From assembly GCA_020025755.1 (NCBI GenBank), contig JAHHRO010000003.1, positions 11,736-75,735 of the forward strand: 64,000 nt of DNA. Reading direction: 5' to 3'. The stretch comes from Butyricicoccus sp. Its GTDB lineage: Bacteria > Bacillota > Clostridia > Oscillospirales > Butyricicoccaceae. Position numbers and translations under genes: made by a program. This document shows positions 17,524 through 27,164 of this stretch, piece after piece. Position 1 is the first letter of the stretch. The number at the start of each line of letters is the position of its first letter. The notes beneath the pieces are model-generated. The model was not told the origin of the DNA, searched no databases, and saw only the letters and a program-made list of their open reading frames with translations.

Positions 17524-19941
17524 TTACTGGCAAAGCGTCGATTCCGCCGCACCCGTTTGGGTCAGCGGCATGGTCTGGGTGTCTTTCTTGTGCTTGGGTG
17601 CCGGACGGCGGCTGAAATCCAGCGCGGTCTGCATAACGGTGTCCATGTGATCGGCAAGGACAAATTTTACGTTATCCTTCACCACCTGCTCGACTTCCTC
17701 CAGATCGGATTCATTTTCCTTGGGCACGATGATGGTCTCGATGCCGGCACGGTATGCTGCCATCGTCTTTTCACGCAAGCCGCCAATGGGCATGACCCTG
17801 CCGCGCAGCGTGACCTCGCCAGTCATCGCGACATTGTGGTATACCGGAATTCCGGTCAGCGCGGAAATGATCGCAGTCGCCATCGTGATACCGGCGGACG
17901 GGCCGTCCTTCGGGATCGCCGCCTCGGGGAAATGGATGTGCAGATCGGTATTCTTATAGAAATCCGGCTCAAGCTGCAATTCCTCCGTGCGTGCGCGCAC
18001 AAAGGTCACCGCTGCCTTGGCACTCTCCGACATGACCTTGCCCAGATTGCCCGTCACCTCGATCTTGCCCGTTCCGGACACGGCTGCAACCTCGACCTCA
18101 AGCATCTCGCCGCCCACGCTTGTCCATGCCAGACCGTTGACGATGCCTACCTCGTCCTGATGGGACACATGATCCTTCTTGAACTTGACCGGCCCGAGAT
18201 AGCTTTCCAGTGCATCCGGCTCGATCGTGACGCGCTTGGTTTCGCCCTCTACGATCTTCTTTGCCGCCTTGCGGCACAGCTTCGCAAGCTGCTGCTCCAA
18301 ACGGCGCACACCGGCTTCTCTCGTATACCCTTCGATGACCTGCCGGAGCGTCTCGCTCCGCACCTGCATGGTGCTCTTGCTCAGTCCGTGCTTCTTGATC
18401 TGCTTGGGCAGCAGATGCTCCTCGGCAATGTGCAGCTTCTCCTCAGCGGTATAGCTGGACAACTCAATGACCTCCATACGGTCGAGCAGCGGACGCGGCA
18501 CGGTCGTCAGATCGTTTGCCGTGGTCACGAACAGCACATCGGACAGATCGACCGGCAGCTCGATATAGTGGTCACGGAATGCGTTGTTCTGCTCGATATC
18601 CAACACCTCCAGCATCGCAGATGCCGGATCGCCGCGGAAATCGTTGCTCATCTTGTCGATCTCGTCGAGCAGGATCAGCGGATTGCTGCTCCCTGCCTGT
18701 CTCAGCGCATTGATGATACGCCCCGGCATTGCGCCAATATACGTCTTGCGGTGGCCGCGGATATCCGCTTCATCGCGCACACCGCCCAGCGACATGCGCA
18801 CATACTTGCGGTTCATCGCCTCGGCAATGGAGCGCGCAATCGAGGTCTTGCCCACGCCGGGAGGGCCTGCAAGGCACAGCACCTGCCCCTTGAGCTCCGG
18901 CGACAGCTTCTTGACTGCCACGAACTCCAAGATACGCTCCTTTACCTTCTTGAGACCGTAATGGTCGCGGTCGAGGATCTTTTCCGCGCGCGCCACATCA
19001 TAGCGCAGGCGGGTATGTTTCTTCCAAGGCAGATCGAGCACAGTATCGAGATAAGTACGGATGACACCAGCCTCGGAAGAAGAACCGCTCATCTTGGACA
19101 GGCGATCGACCTCTTTCATCAGCTTTTCGGTATGTTCCTCCGCGAGATCCAGTGCCGCGATGCGCTCGCGGTAGGACTCTGCCTCTGCAAGCACGTCCTG
19201 CTCACCCAGTTCGGACTGGATGACCTTGATCTGCTCACGCAGATAATAGTCTTTTTGGTTCTTGTCCAGTGCTGCCTTGAGCTGCTCCTGAATCTCGCCC
19301 TCGATGGAGAGCAGTTCGATCTCCTCATCGAGCAGACGGATGACGCGCAGCAAGCGGCGGTTGACGTTGCGTTCCTCGAGGATCTCCTGCTTGATGGTAA
19401 AATCTACCGAAATATTCTGCGCGATATAGTCGGCAAGATAGCCGCCGTCCCCACCGGAAGCCACGGCAATGAGGATATCCGAGGACATGCGCGGCCCGAT
19501 GCTGGAATATTCCTCAAAGCGATCCTGCAAGGTGCGCACCATCGCACGCTCACGGCGGATGCCGCCATCCGGACGGATCTCCTCGAGCGTCTCAACGACC
19601 GCCCGCAGCGAGCCCTTTTCGCCCTTTTCATAGCTGCATGCACGCGCGCGCTGTTTGCCCTGTACCAGAACACGGATATTATCCCCCGGCAGGCGCAGGA
19701 TCTGCTTGACAAGGCAGATGGTTCCCATCTCATAGAGATCGTCTGGCTCGGGAACATCCGTCTGCAGATCCTTTTGCGCAGTCAAAAAGATCCACTGTCC
19801 GTCTTTCATTGCGGTTTCGAGTGCCTTGACGGACATTGCCCGACCCACATCAAAATGGATCAGCATTTCGGGGAATGCCACCAGACCGCGCAACGGCAGC
19901 ACAGACAGCATCCTCTGCTTTTTTTCTTGGTTCACGTTCAT
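17524..19941 (-). CDS. lon: ATP-dependent protease Lon
   Basis: 805-residue cytosolic AAA+ serine protease that degrades damaged and regulatory proteins. It has an N-terminal substrate domain (LPLRGLVAFPEM), a coiled middle region, the AAA module with Walker A AGPPGVGKTS (about residue 370) and Walker B ILLDEIDKM, and the C-terminal protease domain. The catalytic serine is in KDGPSAGITMA (about 682) and the lysine in GGLREKTMAA (about 724). Length matches LonA. Its own promoter (20092-20120) gives a leader of about 150 nt that contains a stable hairpin. Confidence 0.97.
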   Translation of the reverse strand: MNVNQEKKQRMLSVLPLRGLVAFPEMLIHFDVGRAMSVKALETAMKDGQWIFLTAQKDLQTDVPEPDDLYEMGTICLVKQILRLPGDNIRVLVQGKQRARACSYEKGEKGSLRAVVETLEEIRPDGGIRRERAMVRTLQDRFEEYSSIGPRMSSDILIAVASGGDGGYLADYIAQNISVDFTIKQEILEERNVNRRLLRVIRLLDEEIELLSIEGEIQEQLKAALDKNQKDYYLREQIKVIQSELGEQDVLAEAESYRERIAALDLAEEHTEKLMKEVDRLSKMSGSSSEAGVIRTYLDTVLDLPWKKHTRLRYDVARAEKILDRDHYGLKKVKERILEFVAVKKLSPELKGQVLCLAGPPGVGKTSIARSIAEAMNRKYVRMSLGGVRDEADIRGHRKTYIGAMPGRIINALRQAGSSNPLILLDEIDKMSNDFRGDPASAMLEVLDIEQNNAFRDHYIELPVDLSDVLFVTTANDLTTVPRPLLDRMEVIELSSYTAEEKLHIAEEHLLPKQIKKHGLSKSTMQVRSETLRQVIEGYTREAGVRRLEQQLAKLCRKAAKKIVEGETKRVTIEPDALESYLGPVKFKKDHVSHQDEVGIVNGLAWTSVGGEMLEVEVAAVSGTGKIEVTGNLGKVMSESAKAAVTFVRARTEELQLEPDFYKNTDLHIHFPEAAIPKDGPSAGITMATAIISALTGIPVYHNVAMTGEVTLRGRVMPIGGLREKTMAAYRAGIETIIVPKENESDLEEVEQVVKDNVKFVLADHMDTVMQTALDFSRRPAPKHKKDTQTMPLTQTGAAESTLCQ

Positions 19942-19993
19942 ATTATAAATACTCCTAAACGGAATTTTCTATCTCATGGCTCTGCTTTTTCGG

Positions 19994-20040
19994 GGAGCGG
20001 ATCGAACGAGCACAGCCTGTCTCCGATCGTTTTCCGCTCC
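19994..20040 (-). promoter_or_regulatory. Structured 5' leader of lon
   Basis: GGAGCGG (20040-20034) and CCGCTCC (20000-19994) pair to enclose further self-complementary sequence (ACAG-G-CTGT). No T tract follows, so it is not a terminator. It may affect lon mRNA stability or translation. Confidence 0.35.
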
Positions 20041-20091
20041 TGAAACATCGCCGAAAGTCACGGGGGCTTTTCCTCAAAAAGCCTTATGATA

Positions 20092-20120
20092 AGTATAGTA
20101 TATGCGGCGCAGAGTTTCAA
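20092..20120 (-). promoter_or_regulatory. Promoter of lon
   Basis: Minus strand TTGAAA (20120-20115), 17-nt spacer, TATACT (20097-20092). No CIRCE or CtsR-type operator was recognised around it. Confidence 0.75.
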
Positions 20121-20143
20121 GCGGAAAGCATTGGAGATTTCGA

Positions 20144-20179
20144 CAAAAAAGGGTACGGCAATGCATGCCATACCCCTTT
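20144..20179 (-). terminator. Terminator after clpX
   Basis: Imperfect stem (20179-20166 with 20160-20148) around TGGCA/TGCC and TACCC/GGGTA, followed by a T run on the minus strand. It lies 20 nt past the clpX stop. Confidence 0.7.
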
Positions 20180-20199
20180 CCTTGACAATTTATTTGGCT

Positions 20200-21465
20200 T
20201 CAGGCACTCTTTTCCGGCTTTGGCTCACGCATGACCTCAGGCTTGCCCTCGCCCTTTACGACCTCAGGTGTGATCTCTACACGCACGATCGAATCATCCG
20301 AGGGGATCTCGAACATGATGTCGGTCATGATATTTTCCAGCACACCGCGCAGGCCGCGCGCACCGGTCTTGCGCTCGACCGCGATCTTCGCAACCTCGCG
20401 CAGTGCCTCCGGATCGAACACCAACTTGACGTTATCCAACGCAAACAGCTTGGTATACTGCTTGACGAGCGCGTTTTTCGGCTCGGTCAGGATGCGCACG
20501 AGCGCGTCCTCGTCCAGCGAATGCAGCGATACGATCGCAGGCAGACGCCCGATGAGCTCAGGGATCAGACCGAACTTCATGAGATCATGCGGCTCGATCT
20601 TTTCCAGCATCACATCCGCTGCCTCATCGTTCTTGCTGTGTACCTCCGCGCCAAAACCGATGCCCTTCTTGCCGATGCGGTTCTGAATGATCTTTTCGAT
20701 GCCATCGAACGCACCGCCGCAGATGAACAGGATATTGGTCGTGTCGATCTGGATGAACTCCTGATGCGGATGCTTACGCCCGCCCTGCGGCGGTACATTT
20801 GCCGTCGTACCCTCGAGCATTTTGAGCAGAGCCTGCTGAACGCCCTCACCGGATACATCGCGCGTGATGGACGGGTTTTCCGACTTTCTCGCGATCTTGT
20901 CGATCTCGTCCACATAGATGATGCCATGCTCCGCCTTTTCCACATCGAAATCTGCCGCTTGGATCAAACGCAGTAGGATGTTCTCCACATCCTCACCGAC
21001 ATAACCGGCTTCGGTCAGCGTGGTTGCGTCCGCGATCGCGAACGGCACCTGCAAGGTTTTTGCAAGGGTCTGCGCCAGCAGGGTCTTACCCGAACCGGAC
21101 GGCCCCAGCATCAGGATATTGCTCTTTGCCAGCTCGATATCATCATCGCCGCCGCGGAAGATCCTTTTATAATGGTTATAGACCGCAACGCTCAACGCGA
21201 TCTTTGCCTCGTCCTGACCAATGACATACTGGTCGAGAACGTCCTTGAGCTCACGCGGAGTGGGCAGGTTCTCGGGTGCGTCTGTGCCCTCCTCCGGTAC
21301 ATCGCTGTAATCAATGCCCAATTCATCATCGAGGATACTTGCGCATACATTGATGCACTCATCACAGATATATACATTGGGGCCAGCGACCAGCTTACGC
21401 ACCTTGTTCTGCGGCTTGCCGCAGAACGAGCAGTGCAGTGTCTTGTTTTCATCAAAATTTGCCAT
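20200..21465 (-). CDS. clpX: ATP-dependent Clp protease ATP-binding subunit ClpX
   Basis: 421-residue AAA+ unfoldase that feeds substrates to ClpP. The N-terminal zinc-binding domain shows CSFCGKPQ and CDECINVC (residues 10-40). Walker A is [12 protein letters not shown] (about 118), Walker [11 protein letters not shown], and sensor 2 [10 protein letters not shown] (about 370). Two ATGs are adjacent (21468 and 21465). GAGGTG lies about 5 nt before the second and almost touches the first, so 21465 is preferred. clpP is transcribed just upstream and a hairpin (21504-21533) lies between. Confidence 0.96.
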   Translation of the reverse strand: MANFDENKTLHCSFCGKPQNKVRKLVAGPNVYICDECINVCASILDDELGIDYSDVPEEGTDAPENLPTPRELKDVLDQYVIGQDEAKIALSVAVYNHYKRIFRGGDDDIELAKSNILMLGPSGSGKTLLAQTLAKTLQVPFAIADATTLTEAGYVGEDVENILLRLIQAADFDVEKAEHGIIYVDEIDKIARKSENPSITRDVSGEGVQQALLKMLEGTTANVPPQGGRKHPHQEFIQIDTTNILFICGGAFDGIEKIIQNRIGKKGIGFGAEVHSKNDEAADVMLEKIEPHDLMKFGLIPELIGRLPAIVSLHSLDEDALVRILTEPKNALVKQYTKLFALDNVKLVFDPEALREVAKIAVERKTGARGLRGVLENIMTDIMFEIPSDDSIVRVEITPEVVKGEGKPEVMREPKPEKSA

Positions 21466-21503
21466 CATTCACCTCATTGAACATGCTTTTGTAAAAACAC
21501 GCA

Positions 21504-21533
21504 GACCATCGGCAGAATGTTCCGCCGATGGTC
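21504..21533 (-). terminator. Hairpin between clpP and clpX
   Basis: 10-bp perfect stem GACCATCGGC/GCCGATGGTC with a 10-nt loop. A T5 run follows 6 nt later on the minus strand. It probably attenuates readthrough from clpP into clpX. Confidence 0.6.
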
Positions 21534-21551
21534 GTGCATCTATATGATGAT

Positions 21552-22136
21552 TCAGCGCTTGTCGTATACCTTATCGATAAGGCCGTACGCTACTGCGTCC
21601 GCCGCACTCATAAAGTTATCACGGTCTGTATCGCGCTCGATCACTTCCAGCGGCTTTCCAGTGTTGTCTGCCAAAATATGATTGAGCTTATCGCGCGTTT
21701 TCAGGATCCAATCTGCATGGATCTTGATATCCGAAGCCTGACCCTTCGCGCCACCAAGTGGCTGATGGATCATGATCTCAGAGTTTGGCAGCGCAAAACG
21801 CTTGCCCTTTGCGCCCGAAGACAGCAGGAAAGCACCCATAGAAGCCGCCATTCCGATACAGATGGTCGAAACATCGGGCTTGATATAGTTCATGGTGTCA
21901 TAGATCGCCATACCTGCCGTAACCGAACCGCCGGGAGAATTGATATAGAACGAAATGTCCTTATCCGGATCCTGCGACTCAAGGTAGAGCAGCTGGGCAA
22001 CGATCAGGGACGCCGTGGTGTCGTTGACTTCGTCTGACAGCATAATGATGCGGTCATTGAGCAGGCGGGAAAAAATATCGTACGAGCGTTCTCCGCCTCG
22101 ATTGGTCGGCTCGATGACCATAGGTACTAAACTCAT
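21552..22136 (-). CDS. clpP: ATP-dependent Clp protease proteolytic subunit ClpP
   Basis: 194-residue serine protease subunit of the ClpXP complex. The triad serine is in [11 protein letters not shown] (about residue 98), the histidine in [11 protein letters not shown] (about 123) and the aspartate in [10 protein letters not shown] (about 172). The conserved N-terminus [20 protein letters not shown] sets the start at the ATG at 22136, which has AAGGAG upstream; the frame itself is open to 22166. Gene order tig-clpP-clpX-lon-engB is a classic Firmicutes cluster. Confidence 0.97.
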   Translation of the reverse strand: MSLVPMVIEPTNRGGERSYDIFSRLLNDRIIMLSDEVNDTTASLIVAQLLYLESQDPDKDISFYINSPGGSVTAGMAIYDTMNYIKPDVSTICIGMAASMGAFLLSSGAKGKRFALPNSEIMIHQPLGGAKGQASDIKIHADWILKTRDKLNHILADNTGKPLEVIERDTDRDNFMSAADAVAYGLIDKVYDKR

Positions 22137-22223
22137 AAAAGAAAACTCCTTTCCATGATCCCCCATAAATTTGCAAAATATCGGTCTATTGGAGGATATG
22201 TATGGCCTCCTCCCTTTTATGCC

Positions 22224-23552
22224 TTATTCAGCACTCTCTTCAGCCTTTTCTTCTGCCTTCTTCTTGGTCTTCTTCTTCGGCTTTGCGCTGTCGCGGATGA
22301 GGGCGATCGCCTTATCCAGCTTCATATCGGAAGTAATGCTTTCTGCCGGCAGAGCCTTCTTGACCTGCTCAGCTTCCATGCCATACTGCTCAGCCAGTTC
22401 CTTGTACTTTGCCTCGACCTCGTCCTCAGAAACCTCCAGCTTCTCCAGCTCTACGATCTTCTGCAATGCCAGACGAACCTTGACCTGACGGTCAGCCTGC
22501 GGACGGAACATGCCGCGGAACTGTGCCATATCCATGCCGTTCATCTTTGCGTACTGATCGAGCTGCATGCCCTGCATCTGGAGACGGTATCCGAAGTCCT
22601 GCATCACGTTGTCCAGCTGAACCTCTACCATAGCGTCCGGGATCTCAGCCTGCATGCCGTCGATGACAGCGGTCAGCAGAGCTTCCTCATAGTCGCGCTC
22701 AAAGCTCTCGGTCTTCTGTGCCAGCAGGCGTTCCTTGACTTCCTTCTTGAGATCCTCAACGGTCTCAGCAGTCTCGGAAACGTCCTTTGCAAACTCGTCA
22801 TCGATCGCCGGAACGATGGTCTCCTTGACCTCGTGTACAGTGCACTTGAAGGTCGCTTCCTTGCCAGCGAGCTCTGCTGCATGGTACTCGGTCGGGAAAG
22901 TGACCAGAACGTCCTTCTCCTGACCAGCCTTGGTGCCAATGAGCTGATCCTCAAAGCCCGGGATGAAGGTACCGGAGCCCAGCTTCAGGTCGAAGTTTTC
23001 GCCCTTGCCGCCCTCGAATGCAACGCCGTCTACAAAGCCCTCAAAGTCGATGACAACGGTATCGTTCTTCTTTGCAGCGCGCTCTACTGCCTGTGTGCGG
23101 GAGAGACGCTGTGCCATGTGGTCGAGCTCTGCCTTTACGTCAGCCACGAGAACCTTTGCTTCTTCCTTCTCTACGGACAGACCCTTGTACTCGCCCAGAG
23201 TCACCTCGGGCTCGACCGGAACCTTGCATACGAGAACAACTGCGCCGGACTCTGTCATTTCAGAGATCTCAACATCAGCAGGAGCGACTGCCTTGATGCC
23301 GGACTTTTCGAGTGCCTCATCGTAAGCCTTCGGATAGCAGATATTGAGTGCGTCCTCAAAGAATACGCCATCGCCGTACAGGCTCTCGATCACCTTGCGC
23401 GGTGCCTTACCCTTACGGAAGCCGGGAACCGCGATCTTCTTGCCATTTTTCTTAAATGCCTGCTCCTTGGCAGCTTCCAGCTCTGCGGCAGAAATTTCAA
23501 TCGTCAGAGCGGTAATGCTCTTTTCCAGTTTCTCAACGTTTTTCAGTTCCAT
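22224..23552 (-). CDS. tig: Trigger factor (ribosome-bound chaperone and peptidyl-prolyl isomerase)
   Basis: 442-residue chaperone acting at the ribosome exit tunnel. The N-terminal ribosome-binding domain has the signature VPGFRKGKAPRKVIE (about residues 42-56). The central FKBP-type domain (about 155-245) includes TVVIDFEGFVDG and ELAGKEATFKCTVHEVKE. The C-terminal chaperone domain is helical and ends in a lysine/glutamate-rich tail, as is common. AGGAGG lies 11 nt before the ATG. The promoter is at 23587-23615. Confidence 0.96.
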   Translation of the reverse strand: MELKNVEKLEKSITALTIEISAAELEAAKEQAFKKNGKKIAVPGFRKGKAPRKVIESLYGDGVFFEDALNICYPKAYDEALEKSGIKAVAPADVEISEMTESGAVVLVCKVPVEPEVTLGEYKGLSVEKEEAKVLVADVKAELDHMAQRLSRTQAVERAAKKNDTVVIDFEGFVDGVAFEGGKGENFDLKLGSGTFIPGFEDQLIGTKAGQEKDVLVTFPTEYHAAELAGKEATFKCTVHEVKETIVPAIDDEFAKDVSETAETVEDLKKEVKERLLAQKTESFERDYEEALLTAVIDGMQAEIPDAMVEVQLDNVMQDFGYRLQMQGMQLDQYAKMNGMDMAQFRGMFRPQADRQVKVRLALQKIVELEKLEVSEDEVEAKYKELAEQYGMEAEQVKKALPAESITSDMKLDKAIALIRDSAKPKKKTKKKAEEKAEESAE

Positions 23553-23586
23553 TACAATTTATTCCTCCTAAAATTGTATCCAACAT

Positions 23587-23615
23587 ATTTTACCAGATTT
23601 TCTTCAGGATTTCCA
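23587..23615 (-). promoter_or_regulatory. Promoter of tig
   Basis: Minus strand TGGAAA (23615-23610), 17-nt spacer, TAAAAT (23592-23587) preceded by TGG (extended -10), 35 nt before the start codon. Confidence 0.55.
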
Positions 23616-23623
23616 GCCTTTTT

Positions 23624-24325
23624 TTATTTTTTTAACAGCATAGGCATAAAATCCAAGTGATCGCCCGACGCCAGAACAAACTCGATCCCGTCGTGCAGCC
23701 CCGTGACCGCCCAGCGCAGGCTGTCCGAATGCAGATGGCCGTAAATGCAGCGCGTCACGCCGTACTGCTGCATGAGCGCGATGATCTCGCCGCAGCGAAA
23801 GTTTGCATAGAGCGGCGGATAGTGCAGAAAGCAGTAGATCTCGTCTGCTCCCGTCGCCTTTCCTGCCTTAAGCGAGGTCTCCAGCCGCAGAAGCTCGCGC
23901 CGAAAGATCTTCTCATCATGGCTTTCCTTGAAATCCTCCTCAAAGAACCAGCCGCGCGTGCCGCAGATGGCGATATTTTCATAGGAAAAGCAATTATTAT
24001 GCAGAAAATAGATGTTTTGGAATCCATTTTCCGTCACGAAATTTTCCATCTTGCGCACGGTGTTCCACCAAAGGTCATGGTTGCCCTTGAGGATGATCTT
24101 ACGTCCAGGCAGGGCATCGAGATAGGCAAAATCCGCTCTGGACTGCTTAAAGTCGATGCCCCACGAGAGATCGCCTCCGATGACCACGGTATCTTCCTCC
24201 TGCACGACTGCGTGCCAGCGCGTGCGGATCTTCTCCATATAATTTTGCCAGCGACCCCCAAAAATATCCATCGGTTTGTTGACCGAACATGCCAGATGAA
24301 GGTCGGCTATCGTATACAATGCCAT
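23624..24325 (-). CDS. Metallophosphoesterase
   Basis: 233-residue calcineurin-like phosphoesterase. All five metal-ligand blocks are visible in order: IADLHLA, GGDLSWGIDF, LKGNHDLWW, CFLHYPPLY and YGHLHSD. A G(T)RGWFFEEDF segment between blocks 3 and 4 is typical of a clostridial subgroup of unknown substrate. The frame is open 100 codons further upstream inside thrC, but the ATG at 24325 begins directly with the first metal motif and lies 5 nt after the thrC stop. Phosphodiester or phosphoprotein substrates are both possible. Confidence 0.85.
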   Translation of the reverse strand: MALYTIADLHLACSVNKPMDIFGGRWQNYMEKIRTRWHAVVQEEDTVVIGGDLSWGIDFKQSRADFAYLDALPGRKIILKGNHDLWWNTVRKMENFVTENGFQNIYFLHNNCFSYENIAICGTRGWFFEEDFKESHDEKIFRRELLRLETSLKAGKATGADEIYCFLHYPPLYANFRCGEIIALMQQYGVTRCIYGHLHSDSLRWAVTGLHDGIEFVLASGDHLDFMPMLLKK

Positions 24326-24330
24326 CGCGC

Positions 24331-25818
24331 TTACAGGATCAGATCGAGCGTAGACAGGATATCCGCCTTGTCCACAACGCGATCGAAACGGGGGGTCTTC
24401 GCGCCCAGTGCCGCGAGCGGCGCGGGTGCCTTGCAGCCCGAGACCGCCTCGAGCGCGGCGAGCTGCTCCGTGCCGTCCGTCTCGATGGGGTGCCCAAGTG
24501 CCGCCGCAACCGGCTTGCAGAACTTGAACGGGCTTGCCGTCGAGGCAACGATCACAGGTGCGCTGTCGCCCGTCTCGGCGCGGTATGCCTCCATGACGTG
24601 CATCGCGACTGCGGTATGCGGATCGCACAGATACTTCTGCTCCTCGAACACGCGGCGGATGGTTCGGGCGGTCTGTGCATCGTCACACCAGCCTGCTGCA
24701 AAGTCTGCCCTGAGCCGCGCGCCTAGTGCGCCCGATACGTCATAGCGTCCGTCCTGCGCGAGCGCGTCCATCTGCTGTCTCACGAGCGCGTCATCCTGTC
24801 CGGAAAGGAAAAACAGCAGACGCTCCAAATTGGACGAGATGAGGATATCCATAGACGGCGAATCGGTCGTATGGAACGATCGATTGCGGTCGTACACGCC
24901 GTCCTGTGCAAAGAAATCGGTCAGGACATGGTTTTCATTGGATGCGCAGATCAGCTTGCCCAGCGGTACGCCCATCTGCTTTGCGATATATGCCGCGAGG
25001 ATGTTGCCAAAATTGCCCGTGGGCACGCAGACATTGACCGTCTGTCCATGCGCGATCTTGCCTGCGCCCAAAAGGTCACAGTACGCCGAGACATAGTAGG
25101 CGATCTGTGGCGCGAGCCGTCCCCAGTTGATGGAGTTTGCCGAGGAGAACATGAGCCCATGCGCGTCCAGACGCTTTGCCGTCTCCTGATCCGTGAAGAT
25201 ACGCTTGACCGCGGACTGCGCATCGTCAAAGTTTCCGCGGATCGCCACGACCTCCACGTTCTCGCCCTGCTGGGTCACCATCTGCAATTTCTGCATGGGC
25301 GAAACGCCGTCTACCGGATAGTATACCATAATTTTGGTTTTGGGTACATCAGCAAAACCTTCCAGTGCCGCCTTGCCGGTGTCGCCCGAGGTCGCAACGA
25401 GGATGCAGCAGGTGCGCCGCTCTCCCGTCTTTTGAAGCGAGGCAGTCAGCAGATGGGGCAGCATTTGCAACGCCATATCCTTGAACGCACAGGTCGGCCC
25501 GTGCCACAGCTCCAGCATGTGTACATCGTCTGCAAGGCTTACGATCGGTACGGTATCCCTGCCACCGAATTTTTCATCGGCATACGCCTGTTCGGTAAAG
25601 CTTTTCAGTTCCTCCGCGGTGAAGTCGGTCAAAAATTTGCCGAGGATCATTGCCGCGCGCTGCTTGTAGTCCATGCCCATGAGCGCAGCAAATTCGGCAT
25701 GGGTCAGGCGCGGAAACGCCGTTGGGCAGAACAAGCCGCCGTCCGGCGCAATGCCCATCGCGATCGCCTCCGCCGCGCTGACACGCAGTTCTTTATTTCT
25801 CGTGCTTACATATTCCAT
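24331..25818 (-). CDS. thrC: Threonine synthase
   Basis: 495-residue PLP enzyme of fold type II converting O-phosphohomoserine to threonine. The N-terminal MEYVSTRN start and the GLFCPTAFPRLT segment are typical. The PLP lysine is in HGPTCAFKDMALQML (about residue 110). A phosphate loop ATSGDTGKAALEGF follows at about 145, and NSINWGRLAPQ at about 235. Length fits the longer (class I) form. It lies between the dipeptidase gene (24 nt upstream) and the phosphoesterase gene (5 nt downstream), so it is inside an operon. Confidence 0.95.
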   Translation of the reverse strand: MEYVSTRNKELRVSAAEAIAMGIAPDGGLFCPTAFPRLTHAEFAALMGMDYKQRAAMILGKFLTDFTAEELKSFTEQAYADEKFGGRDTVPIVSLADDVHMLELWHGPTCAFKDMALQMLPHLLTASLQKTGERRTCCILVATSGDTGKAALEGFADVPKTKIMVYYPVDGVSPMQKLQMVTQQGENVEVVAIRGNFDDAQSAVKRIFTDQETAKRLDAHGLMFSSANSINWGRLAPQIAYYVSAYCDLLGAGKIAHGQTVNVCVPTGNFGNILAAYIAKQMGVPLGKLICASNENHVLTDFFAQDGVYDRNRSFHTTDSPSMDILISSNLERLLFFLSGQDDALVRQQMDALAQDGRYDVSGALGARLRADFAAGWCDDAQTARTIRRVFEEQKYLCDPHTAVAMHVMEAYRAETGDSAPVIVASTASPFKFCKPVAAALGHPIETDGTEQLAALEAVSGCKAPAPLAALGAKTPRFDRVVDKADILSTLDLIL

Positions 25819-25842
25819 TCTATCCCTCCTGTTTGAGACAGG

Positions 25843-26802
25843 TCATTTCAGCATTCGGTCAAAAAACCGATGTGCATTATCAAAAAACAGTGCATCCACT
25901 GTGCTTTGCAGATAATTGTGCCGTAAGAGGTATTCGCCCAGCCGTTCCATGTCTGCAACCGTCTGCATACCCTTGGGGATGCTGCTGCATCCATCCAGAT
26001 CCGCACCCAGTGCCAGACAGGCTTCGCCGCCCTGCGCCAGAAAATGCTCGATATGGCGCAGCACATCGCTAAGCTCCGCCTGCTCCTTGTCCGCGCGTAA
26101 AAACGGACTGTACAGGTTGATGCCCACCAAACCGCCGCGCCGCATGATCTCGGAAAATTGCAGATCGGTCAGGTTGCGCAGATGGTCACAGCAGGCGCGG
26201 CTATTGGAGTGGCTTGCGACAAAGGGAGCTTCGGTCTCCATGCAGATATCCCAGAATCCGGCCTCGGACAGATGGGACACATCCACGATGACCCCAAGCT
26301 CCACCAGCCGTCGCACCAGTGCCTTTCCCTTTTCGCTCAGTCCGGTGTCATTGCCGTAGACCGCGCCGCAGGCATATTGATTATAGCCGTTCCAGCTGAG
26401 AGACACCATACGCACACCGGCATCATAGGCACGCTGCACCTGCGCTTCGCTTGTCAAAAGTTCTGCGCCCTCGATGGACAGGAACGCGGCATGTCTGCCA
26501 TGCGCCTGTGCCCACTGCCAGTCCTCCATATCGCGGCACAGGGTGATCCAGTCCGCATTGACGGTAAATTCCTGATGTACGGTTTCGAGGAGCGCGTCCA
26601 GCCGACGGGCAGGCGGCAGATCGAGCAGCGACCGCAGGCGCGGACGGCTGGACTTCGTGCCGCAGAACAGCGCGAATACCTGTGTATACATCTCATAGGG
26701 TGCTGTTTTGGCGCGGTCGATGCAGAGCGTGTTCTGGCGCAGCTCCGCTCCCGTCTCATAGCACTCATACATCGTATCACAATGCAGATCGAATAGCTTC
26801 AT
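25843..26802 (-). CDS. Membrane dipeptidase, peptidase M19 family
   Basis: 319-residue zinc peptidase of the renal dipeptidase family. Metal ligands are visible as LFDLHCDTMYE (HxD, residues 3-9), SIEGAE (about 110), DVSHLSEAGFWD (about 180) and ASHSNSRACCDH (about 205). ALGADLDGC near the C-terminus supplies the last aspartate. The frame opens earlier, but the ATG at 26802 has GGGGAGA upstream. There is no signal peptide, so it is cytosolic. It may hydrolyse D- or L-dipeptides; substrate is inferred only from the family. Confidence 0.9.
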   Translation of the reverse strand: MKLFDLHCDTMYECYETGAELRQNTLCIDRAKTAPYEMYTQVFALFCGTKSSRPRLRSLLDLPPARRLDALLETVHQEFTVNADWITLCRDMEDWQWAQAHGRHAAFLSIEGAELLTSEAQVQRAYDAGVRMVSLSWNGYNQYACGAVYGNDTGLSEKGKALVRRLVELGVIVDVSHLSEAGFWDICMETEAPFVASHSNSRACCDHLRNLTDLQFSEIMRRGGLVGINLYSPFLRADKEQAELSDVLRHIEHFLAQGGEACLALGADLDGCSSIPKGMQTVADMERLGEYLLRHNYLQSTVDALFFDNAHRFFDRMLK

Positions 26803-26813
26803 GGTGTCTCCCC

Positions 26814-27164
26814 CTATGCGTCGAATGCGTTTTCCAGATGATTGATGGCGCGGACAGCTCCCCCCTCTATGCCGTACACCTCGATCACATCCATGCGCGG
26901 CTGTCGTGCGGTGGGGTGCGCCTGTATCCACGCCTCAGCGGTCAGGATGAGGCGTTCCTGTTTGCGTGCGTCCACCGCCTCTCTTGCCTGCGCAAAGCGT
27001 TCCGAGCGGCGCGTTTTGACCTCCACGAACACCAGAAACCGTCCCTGCACCGCAACGAGGTCGATCTCGCCCCAGCGTGTGCGGTAGTTGCGGTCAAGGA
27101 TCTCGTATCCCTTGCCTATGAGGTACTCCGCCGCCGCCTGCTCGCCCCATGCGCCGCGCGTCAA
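26814..27164 (-). CDS. YraN/UPF0102 family nuclease-like protein
   Basis: 116-residue protein with a Holliday-junction-resolvase-like fold. The N-terminal [20 protein letters not shown] and the core [21 protein letters not shown] contain the D/E-x-K nuclease signature (GEIDL, VEVKTR). It overlaps the rnhB stop by four bases (ATGA), a widespread pairing with rnhB. Its biological role is not established; the family is thought to act on DNA or RNA because of the fold. Confidence 0.9.
   Translation of the reverse strand: MTRGAWGEQAAAEYLIGKGYEILDRNYRTRWGEIDLVAVQGRFLVFVEVKTRRSERFAQAREAVDARKQERLILTAEAWIQAHPTARQPRMDVIEVYGIEGGAVRAINHLENAFDA

Noticed and set aside
17497..20043. 848-codon plus-strand open frame across lon
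   Set aside because: It is antisense to the complete, motif-rich lon gene and has no ribosome binding site or recognisable domain. Long shadows like this (also 15409-16779, 22155-23660 and 38587-40098) arise from the codon bias of the real genes.
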